Shown: positions 9,064 to 21,085, counted from the stretch's first letter. The stretch: DNA of 64,000 bases from Sycon ciliatum (GCF_964019385.1 NC_088645.1:12262369-12326368), one strand, 5' to 3'. Made by a program: numbers and translations. The notes: generated from the sequence alone by a model not told the origin.

Positions 9064-9380
9064 TGATAAATATGGTGGTAAAGACACACCTGGCAATATG
9101 GCGGTAAACACACGCCTGCCCACACACGCTCTCTAGGCTGCAAAGTTCTGGCACAGAGCTCTCCTTCTCACCACCACCACCATCAGTTCGCGCCTGGCGC
9201 CTGGTCGATGCATGGTTGGCGGTATCCGGCATAGCAGGCTGGTACATCAAGTAGTGCATGGCACATAGCAGATGACACAGCAACGACATAGCTCGATTGC
9301 GACGTACGTTTCGTCCCCGCTGGACTCATCAGGCAATCTTCTTCTTGGATGTCTGCACACGGAGCTTGACTCGGGAGAAT
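9064..9380 (-). mobile_element. Short hammerhead-bearing repeat
   Basis: This unit of about 300 bp aligns with 51180-51480: both have the CCTGGC/ATGG/GGTAA and ACACGCTCTCT landmarks, a GGCGC-rich middle and the hammerhead region at the same place. It has no ORF. The landmark sequence near 9064-9150 also occurs inverted at about 9400-9500 and 9720-9815. A non-autonomous ribozyme-carrying retroelement (retrozyme-like) is the best interpretation. Confidence 0.55.
9295..9338 (-). ncRNA. Type I hammerhead ribozyme
   Basis: Read on the minus strand, stem I GATTGC (9338-9333) pairs perfectly with GCAATC (9300-9295). The core CTGATGA is complementary to 9326-9332. Stem II GTCC/GGAC closes a five-base loop, followed by GAA (9312-9310). 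Stem III is ACG/CGT around a TA loop and the cleavage base is the complement of 9301. Every universally conserved core position is present, and the very short stem III is typical of retroelement hammerheads. Confidence 0.85.
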
Positions 9381-9396
9381 GAATTTGAAGCCACCA

Positions 9397-9522
9397 CTGC
9401 AGCTGTACTTTGCAGCCTAGAGAGCGTGTGTGGGCAGGCGTGTGTTTACCGCCATATTGCCAGGTGTGTCTTTACCACCATATTTATCAACCATAAGTAC
9501 AGCTGCAGTGGTGTCTTCAAAT

Positions 9523-9557
<35 letters not shown>

Positions 9558-10019
9558 GCATTGATAGTTTCTTGCACACTGCATGAAATTGTTAATTACC
9601 GTAGTAGCTGACACGTAGCTGTTGACTACACTGGCTGAACGTGAACACTTCTGCCTCACAATAATTCAAATGCTGAAATCGTTTGCAGGCTGCGGTTTAG
9701 TTCATGTCAGATGACTGCAGCTGTACTTTGCAGCCTAGAGAGCGTGTGTGGGCAGGCGTGTGTTTACCGCCATATTGCCAGGTGTGTCTTTACCACCATA
9801 TTTATCAACCATAAGTACAGCTGCAGTGGTGTCTTCAAATTCATTATTATTATTATTATTGTTGCATTGATAGTTTCTTGCACACTGCATGAAATTGTTA
9901 ATTACCGTAGTAGCTGACACGTAGCTGTTGACTACACTGGCTGAACGTGAACACTTCTGCCTCACAATAATTCAAATGCTGAAATCGTTTGCCGGCTGCG
10001 GTTTAGTTCATGTCAGATG
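9397..10019. repeat. Tandem duplication of about 317 bp
   Basis: Copies at 9397-9713 and 9714-10019 are nearly identical and differ mainly in the length of an internal (ATT)n tract and one base near 9690/9992. The small ORFs in them are duplicates of each other without recognisable content. Confidence 0.85.
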
Positions 10020-11090
10020 TTATCTTGTGGATGGCACCACGCCAACAGTGCTGGCTTCAGACGGTCACCCACAAGTCTGCTTAGGCCCGGTGTGCGATCT
10101 ACATGTAGATTGACATGTCCTGGTGCTCTACGTGTTGAGCCCTCTCCGCTAACTACGTAATCATTGTACAATGTAAATGGACATTTCCTCTCTGTACGTA
10201 CTCGAAGTACATGTACTGCGAATGCATCAGGGGACGATGACATTGGAATCCAGGCAACAGATTTGCTGAGGACAGGAGCGCTTGCACGATTTAGCCAGAG
10301 GCTTAGGAAGGCCAACTCCAGGGTTGCGGACGATGACATTGGAATCCAGGCAACAGATTTGCTGAGGACAGGAGCGCTTGCACGATTTAGCCAGAGGCTA
10401 AAGAGGGCCAACTCCAGGGTTGCCGCAGATTGCGAGATTTGGCCTTTGACAACAAGCTCGCGTCCTCCAAGCTGTGAGCACGGAATCTGAGCGAAAGACG
10501 AGAACGGACTTCTTGATGTTGGCTATACATGTACTGACCTCTGACAGCTGAGATGGTGCTAGCTGTCTACTAAAATGATGTGTTGGCACAAGCGGATAGC
10601 AGCTGCAGACCACCATGACTCAGTGGACGTCACCAGATATGATGCACGCCGTGCCACGGCTTCAAAATCGTGCAGTCTATTCTCCCGATGATACAATGCG
10701 GTGAAGTGGCGAGCGTGAGACAAGACAGCCACATGGCCGCAGCGCGTCTATTTGTACCTGTTGTCAAAGCTGGCATTGATCAATCTCAAAGATTGAATGA
10801 ATGCTGGTCTTGTCAAACTTTGATCAGATGACCAACACACGCCTGCTTGGGCGCGTGCCATGATGCGATCCTGCGGGCGCAAAGCGCACCCATTCCGTCT
10901 GGCTACAGAGACCAATCAACAGTTACCTGGTGACTCTGACAGGGAAATTAACGGTCTGTCACTTACCCTGCCTCTACGCGCAACAATGGTTGCGCGTAGA
11001 GGCAAGTGACACTTACCCTGCCTCAACGCACAACAATGGTTGCGCGTTGAGGCAGGGTAAGTGACACTCCTCTGCTCCGTAAGTTACTAA
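10020..11090. other. Non-coding span with tandem repeat and hairpins
   Basis: A 96-bp unit is duplicated (10233-10328 and 10329-10424). It is open in one plus frame as a 32-residue repeat (DDDIGIQATDLLRTGALARF is part of it), but has no recognised domain. Two hairpins with the loop AATG lie at 10970-11003 and 11010-11063, the second with a long stem. Nothing else is recognised. Confidence 0.5.
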
Positions 11091-11342
11091 TAATTATATT
11101 GTAGTTATTAGTAATAATAAATTCAGACAAGCTGATATAATAATTGCATTGCTACCACTGCCAAGCGCTGCAAGCAGAAACACTACGCTGGGGAGTGCAG
11201 AGGGCCATGAGGCGAGGTTGATGGTGTTATTCCCTCGCCCCTCCATCAGCATGTTACTCTGCGCACAAATGGCCGCAACAAGGCGAACCAGCTGAAAAGG
11301 ATGGCGGAATGAGGACCAGAGCAGAAGTGCTCCGATCACCAA
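11091..11342 (-). repeat. Repeat E, copy 1
   Basis: This is a 240-bp sequence found again at 15191-15450 and 23975-24210 (both plus strand), differing by very few bases. All copies keep one open frame of about 78 codons (VIGALLLWSSFRHPF, MEGRGNNTINLASWPS), hydrophobic and without a known domain. With no flanking gene structure it is treated as a repeat. Confidence 0.7.
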
Positions 11343-11357
11343 TATACTAATATTATT

Positions 11358-11585
11358 CTGTCCCCGGGGAAAATTGCAATTCCGCGGCCGCGTTTTTTTC
11401 CGCGTTTTTTGCGATTTTTTAAAAGACCGCGTTTTCCGCGATTTTCCCGCGTTTTTTGAAGTTTTTTGTTACACTACACGTACACACAGTGTACTGTTCG
11501 GTCAGCAACGTCTCATCGTGGCGGCTTTTTACTCAAATATGACGAGTGCTTACACCAAAGACTTGTAACTGATTGATTTCACTAC
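11358..11585. mobile_element. Truncated TIR MITE (family D)
   Basis: It starts CTGTCCCCGGGGAAAATTGC and is the inverted match of the right 228 bp of the complete element at 13982-14357. The other end is missing. It contains CGCGTTTTTT-rich runs. Confidence 0.7.
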
Positions 11586-12897
11586 ATTATTTATTATTTT
11601 CAGGCGGTTTTTTGTTGTCAACAGTGCATACTGCAGTTATGGCTCCAATGAAAGATATGGATGTGATTATCAACCAGAAAAAAATCAGAGCAATCGGCCA
11701 AGGGAAACCAGAGTTATGATCATTTGAATACGGGTGGGTACCCTTCATCGGCAAGTATACAATTAGGATGGGAAGCACGGCACAAAACGGGTTTCAAGAA
11801 GGCCATAGCAACACCCTAGCAACAGCCCAAAGTGCTCCAAATCGCACCAAACTTGGACAGCATGATTGGTGGAGCCCACCGGTATAAAATCACTGAATAT
11901 TTTTTTGAATTTTCAAAAACTGAACAGAAATAACAACAATGGCGTCCATAGCAACGACCTTAGCAACAGGCTTAGAATCTATGAAACTGCTGCTCATTGT
12001 ATCAAAATTCACCTCTTGGATTGTTTGTAAACTTTATTTAGAGTGGGAAGTCCAAAACAGGCCCTAGCCTAATAACAATGGTCCCACTAGTGAGGGAATG
12101 CTGTATATCTGTGCATAAGTATCAGTGAGTGTAACAGCAACTAGTAGGGAAAGAAAAAGAGAGAAGAAAAACAACTCAAAACAGGAGTTGCGACTTGCAT
12201 AGGGAGAAAATAACGTAAAGAGCAGTGCATACAGCATTTGTAAAAAGGCTTATTTATCTGGTAAGCAAAAAAACAAGAGCCATTGACTTAAAGCGATTGC
12301 GTTTTCTTTCTTGCCTGACCGCAGCGGGGAGCTGGTTCCATAAGATGGTCCCAGCATAGGTAACACGTTTGGCAAGATATGCAGTTGGGCGGATAAATGT
12401 ACATACTGATATGGCATAGCATACATGTACCAATTAATGTTTGAACAAGAAACAGGACAATGAGCTTCCCGGCCGAAGTAAATATATAGCATACATGTAT
12501 CTACAAGTGACGCGCTCAGCAAAAGTGGTTGCGACTGGCCTCACAATTAATACGCGACATTGCAATATTCACATGCCAGAAGGAGAGACAGAGGCTCAGC
12601 AGCAGCAACAACAGCAACAGCACTCTCACACACCATTTCAAGCATACATATAGACCTGTTCATCCATGAACACGCGCACCCACCACCAGTCCGTGCGCCA
12701 ACACCCACCCACACGCACACGTGTGTGCGCGCGCGCGCGCACACACACATACACACACACACACATATACTACTACTATAGCATGACTGCCCCATAGGGC
12801 CACGTCACTCCCTTGTGACAGGGAGCCAGAGTCAGGGTAAGAGAGTCAATGCTGGCGAGCCACATGCCGGTTGACATCTCGTTTTAGCTGAGAACGT
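11586..12897. other. No gene recognised
   Basis: The span holds AT-rich single-copy-looking sequence, a CAG/CAA run near 12598-12620 and a (CA)n/(CG)n microsatellite at about 12700-12765. No convincing exon was found. Confidence 0.5.
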
Positions 12898-13515
12898 TTA
12901 AAGCAACCAGAGGAGAGGAGGAGAGTCAATGCTAAAGGCCGATGTGTCAGGTTCGGCTCTGAGATGTGTCAGGTTCGGCTCATGGAACACACAACAGATT
13001 TCTGCAGTTTCCCTTTTTCTTGCTAATTCTTCTTCCAGATCAATGATTTTCTTTGACAGGCTTTCAACAGAATTTTTTTCAAATTTACTCGCATTTTCTT
13101 TTTGAATGTCACACGATTCAGTACTGACATAATGTGCTGGGATGATATCCAGTTCAGGCAGAACGAACGGCTGACAAAGCAGTTCGCTGATGGCGTCCTC
13201 GGCTTTGTCCTTCAGCAGCTTCTTCCGTCGGTCTCTCACCCGCTTGACTTTCGTCCCAACTGCTTTCGCGTTCACTTTGTCTATTTCCTTGCCATCCACT
13301 GCTGCTGACAACAGCAAAATCAGCGACTGCAAATTTATTTGCGTGTTTGTAGTCCACGACAGATGTTCAAGAACGAGGCTGTTCGTCAGCTGGCCAGGAC
13401 TATCCACTGCTACCCGCCCTGATGGCGAGTCAAGACGGAGCGCATTGCAACTGTTTACGCGTACAGCTTCTTGCACAGAGGGCCAATCCAAGACTCGTCT
13501 TTCTCGCACGCCATG
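12898..13515 (-). pseudogene. Uncharacterised Lys-rich, coiled-coil ORF, probably broken
   Basis: The minus frame encodes about 200 residues: a Ser/Leu-rich start (DSPSGRVAVDSPGQLTNS), a basic segment (VKRVRDRRKKLLKDK) near 90-105 and a short coiled coil (SLSKKIIDLEEELARKR) near 150. Codon use and the charged clusters look like protein. The only well-placed ATG (complement of 13513-13515) is in the next frame and reads 19 codons (MACEKDESWIGPLCKK) to a stop. A one-base indel near 13450 would join the two, so a frameshifted copy is likely; an intron is possible. No family was recognised. It sits between the inverted D copies. Confidence 0.35.
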
Positions 13516-13981
13516 GCGTTCTACTAAATATTATTTTCGCGAACAACCGCGACTCGGTACTCGTCAGCAAGATACAAGGAACTGATCTAAACTAAATCGA
13601 GGGTGCAGAATCCGATTATCGATGTTGCGAGTGTGTGCAATGCTTGCATCAAATCGAAAATCGACTTTGAAATCATTGAAAGACGCACGAATCCAGTCTT
13701 TTTTACGCCATTTCACCGAGATTGGTACCAAATGAAAGCTCAAAACCTCTACTCTCATGTAAACCCGTTCGATTTTGTCTCCAAGCGTCACTGCGTACTG
13801 CACCATCCAGTGACAGTTGAACGCCTCCGCAAAAATTGTGCCATGCGCAGATCCCCAAATCAATGCAGCTGCATGAAGGCTCTTTCGGGCCAAAAAGTCA
13901 CGTGACTGAAATCCCAGCAAGGTGACAGACTGACACTAGCAATTAGCATGCAGAGTAGCACTGACTAATATTAGTAATAAT

Positions 13982-14357
13982 CTGTCCCCGGGGGAAATTG
14001 CGGAAAAAAATCGCAAAAAACGCGGGGAAAAACGCGGCATGATATGGCATAATTTGCGGTGAATTTGCGGTAAATATGCGGTGAATATGCGGTGAATAAT
14101 ATTGATGTGCGGCAATTTTCAGTGAGTATGTAGTGAAATCAATCAGTTACAAGTCTCTGGTGTAAGCACTCGTCATATTTGAGTAAAAAGCCGCCACGAT
14201 GAGACGTTGCTGACCGAACAGTACACTGTGTGTACGTGTAGTGTAACAAAAAACTTCAAAAAACGCGGGAAAATCGCGGAAAACGCGGTCTTTTAAAAAA
14301 TCGCAAAAAACGCGGAAAAAAACGCGGCCGCGGAATTGCAATTTTCCCCGGGGACAG
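13982..14357. mobile_element. TIR MITE (family D)
   Basis: This 376-bp element has terminal inverted repeats CTGTCCCCGGGG(A/G)AAATTGC, a GCGGTGAATATGCGG-type interior and no ORF. Flanks are AT-rich (AATAAT / AATATT), so a target duplication cannot be read with confidence. The superfamily is not assigned. Confidence 0.7.
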
Positions 14358-15000
14358 AATATTATTAGTTAGAACGAGGTCTGTCTCGTTGTCCAGGAAA
14401 CGACCAATCAGCTACATTCCCGCCAAGGGCCTTATCAGAGTTTAAAGCCCGCTCAATCGTTATTTTACTACTCTTGATGACGCGTCGAGGGCCTTGGATT
14501 AGTTTAAAGCCCGCTGAATATACTCTAAACGGGTGCGTACAACTCCCTGTATGCATTATAGTACGGTGCAGATAATGAACTCAGCATAAAATGTACGGTG
14601 TACTACTAAAAGCTACTCATTTCAGAAGTGTGTACGGTTTTTGCCTCCCGTATTCTTTCATCTGTACGAATTTCCTTTGTCAACAGCTTGCAGAAACCTA
14701 TAAAACCGAAGATCAAAGTCATTAGAGGTATCGACAAGGGGCTCTCAAAGCCCCTAAATAGCTCCACAAGCTATGAATAAGAATGCAGCTCGCAATAAGA
14801 GCCCAGCATTTCATTTGCTTCTATTCTACTTTTAGTAGTACTAAGTGGTGCTGAGTTACCATAACTTACCAGAAGAAAAATTTTCATACCACACCAAATC
14901 TCTCTGCACACAAACCACAAAACTACCCAATATACATGTAATGGTACACAAGCATAATGGAAGTGAGATAATGCATGTAACCTCGTTCTAAAATAGTTAG

Positions 15001-15105
15001 GCAGGGAGGGTCTTATGGCTTGTTTGTGCCCTTCAGGGTAGCCCTCGGGCCTACGGCCCTCAGGCTAACCTGTCGGGCACTAACAAGCCATAAGGCCCTC
15101 CCTGC
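15001..15105. repeat. Palindromic element of about 105 bp
   Basis: Arms 15001-15031 and 15075-15105 (GCAGGGAGGGTCTTATGGCT and its near-complement) enclose a GC-rich, partly self-complementary centre. It is probably a small fold-back MITE. Confidence 0.6.
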
Positions 15106-15190
15106 CATGCACTAACCTATAATTAGTACTAGTGTCACCTTGCTGAATAGGGTGCTCAGTGAATCAACTACGGTTCCACGGTTCCACACT

Positions 15191-15450
15191 GTCCTTGGTG
15201 TTATTGGTGATCGGAGCACTTCTGCTCTGGTCCTCATTCCGCCATCCTTTTCAGCTGGTTCGCCTTGTTGCGGCCATTTGTGCGCAGAGTAACATGCTGA
15301 TGGAGGGGCGAGGGAATAACACCATCAACCTCGCCTCATGGCCCTCTGCACTCCCCAGCGTAGTGTTTCTGCTTGCAGCGCTTGGCAGTGGTAGCAATGC
15401 AATTATTATATCAGCTTGTCTGAATTTATTATTACTACACAATGTAATAA
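15191..15450 (+). repeat. Repeat E, copy 2
   Basis: It is inverted relative to the copy at 11091-11342 and nearly identical to 23975-24210. Together with the D copies it makes an approximately symmetric block, E-D'-D-E, across 11.1-15.4 kb. Confidence 0.7.
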
Positions 15451-16356
15451 CTACATTGTATAGTTATTACACAATGTAATAACTACAATATAAAAATGAG
15501 TCCCTCACCGGGGCTGAGTGGCAGGTACTTGGTCCGTTTCATCGCAATTGTCGCTTATCTATCGCAACTAAGAACAGGAGTTTTTTTACCGCTCTGTGAA
15601 ATTTCCAATACGCATAGTGAAGAAGCATGATACAGGATTCCTGTCCGCCACAAGAAATAAATTCAGCGATGGAATCTGATGAAGCAAGTCGAAGAAAGGA
15701 CGCAAGGTTACAAAAAATGTACAAAAGAAAACAGCGACGGAGCGCCTTCTTGCACTCAGGCTTTAGTTTATCCGACTCTGGCTCTGTATCACTCGAGCTG
15801 ATGCCACTTTAGCTCACATTCACTGGTGTGTATAGCTGCTAGCGTAGAGTGCCGTATCTCTTGCTTTCTCCGCTTGGCGTATAGCAGCGATGGGAAAGGA
15901 ACAGTCGCTGTTGTCACTTTGGCACTTGGAGGAACGTGGGCAGCGTGACCCGTCTGTCACTACAGTACTGTGTGTTCAACAATGTTTTTGAATCAGGCAC
16001 ACATCCCTCTCCAGACAGCTGTCATACGCTCTGCTGGATACGCTGACCACGACTCTTGTACTGCCGCTGCCAGGTCGGACAATGTCTTCTTTGCCACCAT
16101 CTTCTCGCCATCAGTTTGCAGGCTTGCAAAGAATACCAGGTCATTGCAGTTCAAACATTGCAGTTCAAACAACTGAGCTGGCTGGCCTGGCCGTGACTGT
16201 CACGCTCTCCAGGTCAGGATGTCGATTTCCCCTGCTACAGTTCCGGTCTTTGAGCTGCGCTTGGATTTTCGCTGCAGTGGTGCATTCACTGCAGTGCATT
16301 CACTGCAGCGAAAAGTTTCCCACTTTCCCATCAAAATGGACCGTATCATGCGTATG

Positions 16357-17110
16357 CGTGTTAAAACAAAATGGCGTCACGATTTATTGAAAGTGGTATA
16401 GTTGGTGGAACGAGTGTTCAAACCCATTTGAACTTCATACTGTTCGTCTTCTTTTTGACATGCTCTCTTTCCATCGTCCTTAGCTTTTGTTTATTGAGAG
16501 CTATTTTGGCTTTCTCCTATACCTCTGGGGGATGCCAAGTGATGGTTTTGAGAGGCTGGTGATGGCTGTGAGCGAGAGTTTGCCGATCGGCGTCGTCCTC
16601 GCTATAGCGATGAAAATACTAGTTACTGCGCACCTGGCAGATATCACAACACGTCGGAGCGTCCAGGAGCAAAGGAATCTTGGGTTTTCACTGGAATCTA
16701 GTTCCACCAGCATCGTGTAGCCCACCGTCGGTGAATGGCGGTCCACAAAGGTCGAAACTGGTCTTCTGCAGCATCTCGCAGTCCTGCGAGGCACACTGAA
16801 TACGCCTGTCATGTATTCTACAAATAAAAATCACGAAGTAGTGGACTTTACAGTGATGAGTCTATCCTGTATGCTGCAAAAGACGCAGGAAATGTGACTG
16901 GTGTCCGTACACTGGACGCCAATATCATCCCAGTCTTCTCCTGCAGGATCTGTTTGACATTGACATACCGGTATGCAGTGGGTCGACATTGGCCTGGTTT
17001 GGCAGCTATCTGCCTGGGTGGATGTAGCAGGTTTGCATTGGCGCGTCGTCCAGTCCGACATTTTCTTGTAACTGTGGAGTACTGGCAGGGTCTGAGAGGT
17101 TGCTCGTGCT
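16357..17110. repeat. Long inverted repeat, left arm
   Basis: It pairs with 19485-20236. The first 450 bp are nearly identical; the inner part has diverged with indels. Small ORFs appear in mirror image in both arms and do not resemble known proteins. Confidence 0.8.
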
Positions 17111-17760
17111 GTGAACACATCTCTACTGCCTGTCTCGTCCTGGAAGTGCCGTCTCGCCGCTTCCTTGCTCTACAGTCACGCCGTTATTTCGCTTTGTTTC
17201 GTGGTGCAGCTCAAAACCTGCCCAAACAACTGTGATCTCGCAACATGGTATGGACAAATTGCACCACTCATGCTGGTTAACTAAAACCGGGATAGTCGAG
17301 TAAGCGAGTTCACTCCCTGGGCCATGGCAAGATCTATTCAGCGCGGGCTATTCCAACCTCCAAGTGCATAGTCACCGATCGATCCATGCGATGGTGGTTG
17401 ACCTACAAAGAGCCAAGGTCTACGAGTACTACTATTGGATGCTGTCTACATGCAGTCAACAAAATCAAAATACCTCAGTATGCCCCAGAACAGGGCATGT
17501 GCATCTATAGCATGACACAACAGGGGTTCTGGCGGCACCTGTCAAACAAGCAGTAGCGACTAGTGCCAGCTACCTATTGGAGGCTAGCCGCTACAGTCTG
17601 TCACTGGAGATAATTATTATGTTCACTGTTTAGACTGAGCACAATCAATGATGCCCAATCAATCTGCCCAATGTGTGTTCTGTTCCACCTAATTTTAACG
17701 TCCCATCGCATCAACCCTACTACACGCACATGTCGTCACTCTAGCACGACTTGTGTTATT

Positions 17761-18116
17761 ACCGTACTGGCAATATATGTTGCCGCGTAACGCGTAACGC
17801 AGGGGGGGGGGGGGGGGGTGCGGCGTAACGCGCGACCAGGCTAGTGCGACAAATTTTCGTTGAGTTCGTAACGCACGTCCGGCGGGGTGCGGCGATCTTT
17901 TCATTGCAGTTTGCAAAAAATGATGCGGCAATAGCAAAAAAATGATGGGGCAATAGCAGAAAAGTGATGCGGCAATAGCAAAAAAAGGACTGCGGCAATA
18001 TAGAAACCTGTGTACGGCTCCTGTGCGACTTTGCATGTAACGCCCTGCGTGCGGCAAACATGTGCCAATGTAACGCTTCATGGCCTCACTGCGGCAACAT
18101 ATATTGCCCGTACGGT
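17761..18116. mobile_element. Small TIR element with G-run
   Basis: The ends are inverted copies (ACCGTACTGGCAATATATGT at left; one mismatch at right). The interior has an 18-base G-run near 17803-17821 and repeated GATG(C/G)GGCAATAGCA units. No ORF or clear target duplication is seen. Confidence 0.55.
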
Positions 18117-19484
18117 ATTGTTTATTTTGATTCGCACGATAAATAGAGCACAATAAACGTTAACTTGACCGAAGGTTAAAGGCGACTGCAGATAGAGGAA
18201 CACATCGAGGTACAGGTGCCGGCATCAATACAGTATCAGAGAGGTACGCAGAAAAAACTCTCGTAAGCCCAAGGGGAAGTGGTTGATGAGGGATGAATGT
18301 ACTCTCCACGCTCGTCTACACTGTTCGTGGAAATTCACACATACATACAATAATATACAACATAGCAATAGCATGCACAGAACCGAACAATTTCATGTTC
18401 ACACATGCAAGCACAGACCTGAACATTAGTACCAAAAGCCGATACAGACAATATCCCCAAAAACACAGACGCACACACACACAATGTCCCATGTATGCGC
18501 CCGTGGCGAGAAAAGCACGCAGATCTAAAAATGCACTGGATGTGAACCCACAGATTTTCTCTAATAGCAATGATAGCGGATCTGATTCTGAATGAAACAC
18601 ACACACAATACAATTATTGAATGCCCATCCGCAGATGATGGCAGGTCCTGAAAGAACAGGCAGTGTTCCAGTGATGGGGAACAGAACTTCGAGTGGCGAG
18701 TGAGGTATACACATACACGTGCGTGCGCGGGCACACACCAAAGTATGAAGAAATAGAATCGACATCGTAGTATTCATTGGTTGGGGAATGGAAAGGAAAA
18801 TAAAACATTGCTATAGGTTATTGTTGTAAGGACACTGGGAGCACAACAGAAAGGTAAGCAACTTGCTTTGAAGCAAAGAAAGTTATTATTCCACGGATCT
18901 CAGAAGGAAGGAACGTTCCAGAATGCTGCACTGGCAACAGGCGGCCTGCATGTGCGCGGCCCCTGCAGTCGGTCCAGCTGCCGGCCTTGCAGTGCTGAAA
19001 AGAATGTGCAGTACAGCATGTCACATAGTATCGCAGCCTGGACAAATAGACGCTGGGAAGTCCTAGTTATGTGCTCACCTACACCACGATGCACCAATCT
19101 TCTGAGCTACTTTGGCAACAATTTTGTCCACTTGAGACTCCCATGGGCTGAGCCAGTTGTTGAGGGCTGCATCAAGGTGGACGGCAATGACCGCTGATGG
19201 CAAGGCAATCCATGACACACAGTCACTAGGGCATCGTCAACATGGCGCTAAGGCTGGATGAATAAAATCAACCTTTAGGCTGCCGCGGGATTGACAACGA
19301 GGCCGCTGTCTCGAAGCTAGTCAGTCAGCCTGGTCACCGCCATTGACGAACCAGTCGCCACCGCCAGCAGTGGCGGTAGGTTGTGACAAGTATGGTGCAA
19401 TATTGTCAGCAAATTCAGTACTCAGGATAAGATGAGTGACAAAGGGAACGTTGTGTTTGATAATATTGAAGTGAACAGGGATGA
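18117..19484. other. No gene recognised
   Basis: This is the interior of the 4.9-kb unit, with short (CA)-rich tracts near 18470-18610 and 18710-18740. No exon, domain or repeat structure is convincing. Confidence 0.45.
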
Positions 19485-20236
19485 TCACAAACCCTGCGCG
19501 TACTCCACCGTGAGTTACAAGAAAATTCCGGACTGGACGACGAGCAAACACCAACCTGCTACATCCAACCAGGCAGATACTATAACGATAGCTGCCAAAC
19601 CAGGTCAATGCCGACCTACTGCATAATGTCAATGTCAAACAGATCCTGCAGGAGAAGACTGGGGTGTTGGCGTCCAGTCACTGAGTGTACAGACACCAGT
19701 CACATTTCCTGCGTCTTTTGCAGCATACAGGATAGACTCATCACTGTAAAGTCCACAACTTCGTGATTTTTATTTGTAGAATACATGACAGGCGTATTCA
19801 GTGTGCCTCGCAGGACTGCGAGATGCAGAAGACCAGGTTCGACCTTTCTGGACCGCCATTCACCGACGGTGGGCTACACGATGCTGGAGGAACTAGATTC
19901 CAGTGAAAACCCAAGATTCCTTTGCTCCTGGACGCTCCGACGTGTTGTGATATCTGCCAGGTGCGCAGTAACTAGTATTTTCATCGCTATAGCGAGGACG
20001 ACGCCGATCGGCAAACTCTCGCTCACAGCCATCACCAGCCTCTCAAAACCATCACTTGGCATCTCCCAGAGGTATAGGAGAAAGCCAAAACAGCTCTCAA
20101 CAAATAAAAGCTAAGGACGATGGAAAGGGAGCATGTCAAAAAGAAGACGAACAGTATGAAGTTCAAATGGGTTTGAACACTCGTTCCACCAACTATACCA
20201 CTTTCAATAAATCGTGACGCCATTTTGTTTTAACAT
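19485..20236. repeat. Long inverted repeat, right arm
   Basis: This is the reverse complement of 16357-17110. Part of the inner segment (GCAGGGTTTGTGATCATCCC on the minus strand) also occurs near 25011, so the family has further members. Confidence 0.8.
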
Positions 20237-20420
20237 GAATATCGCGGATTGTATGAATCGCGATGCCACTGGCGCTAGTCGCGATGGTTTTTTTCTTTCT
20301 GGTCTCCTCTGATCTTGCCATCGCTAGTTAGTTATCGAGATCGGACTGGGTTTCACCTGTCAAAAGGTGCGTGGGAGATAAGCGACAATTGCGATGAAAC
20401 GGACCAAGTACAATATAAAA

Positions 20421-20859
20421 ATTATAGCAATAAAAACTGCTTTATGGCAGTTTTCTAAAAAAAAGTTATTGTGTTCTAGTCCATGGACCCCGTCTAAAAA
20501 GTAAGAAATTAACGAAATGTGATAGCCGAAAATTAAAATTTCACACAAAACCTCACAATAATCACGACACTTGAAGATCTAATAATAGTACGGCTTTCAA
20601 CACTTGTTTATTCCGACACTTGTACTTGTACACGTACATGTACTGCGCCAACATGCTTGCATATGAAAGAGGACCACGGTCCACGAGGGGAAAAGGTCGT
20701 CTCGCATCCTGTGTGTGATTATTGTGAGGTTTTGTGTGAAATTTTAATTTTCGGCTATCACATTTCGTTAATTTCTTACTTTTTAGACGGGGTCCATGGA
20801 CTAGAACACAATAACTTTTTTTTAGAAAACTGCCATAAAGCAGTTTTTATTGCTATAAT
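20421..20859. repeat. Perfect 145-bp inverted repeat
   Basis: Arms 20421-20565 and 20715-20859 match without mismatch, including an 8-base A/T run, around a 149-bp spacer. Complete identity suggests a recent origin or ongoing conversion. Confidence 0.85.
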
Positions 20860-20899
20860 TTCTTTTGTTTTTTTGGCTAAAGGATATTATTATTTTATT

Positions 20900-21085
20900 T
20901 ATTTTACTAGGGTGTTTCCCACAAACCTATGGTCTTCTTACGGGAGCCCCCAGAACCTATAATTGTGTCACCAATGGAATGCCCTAAAATTAATGATGGC
21001 CAACATGTAGCGCCTCTACATGTTATTATTATTATTTTATTTTACTAGGGTGTTTCCCACAGACCTATGGTCTTCTTACGGGAGG
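20900..21085. repeat. Direct repeat pair
   Basis: A segment of about 43 bp, including CTAGGGTGTTTCCCACA and CCTATGGTCTTCTTACGGGA, occurs at about 20905 and 21040, each preceded by an ATTATTATTTTATTT-like tract. Confidence 0.65.

Larger units (their letters stand above)
15526..20410. mobile_element. 4.9-kb unit with 34-bp perfect TIRs
   Basis: The ends 15526-15559 and 20377-20410 are exact inverted copies (TACTTGGTCCGTTTCATCGC at the left). Inside lies a second inverted repeat with arms of about 750 bp (16357-17110 and 19485-20236). No transposase was recognised in any frame of the interior, which also contains the TIR element at 17761-18116. No clear target duplication flanks it. A large fold-back or non-autonomous DNA transposon is the best guess; rearrangement of a repeat could also give this layout. 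Confidence 0.5.
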
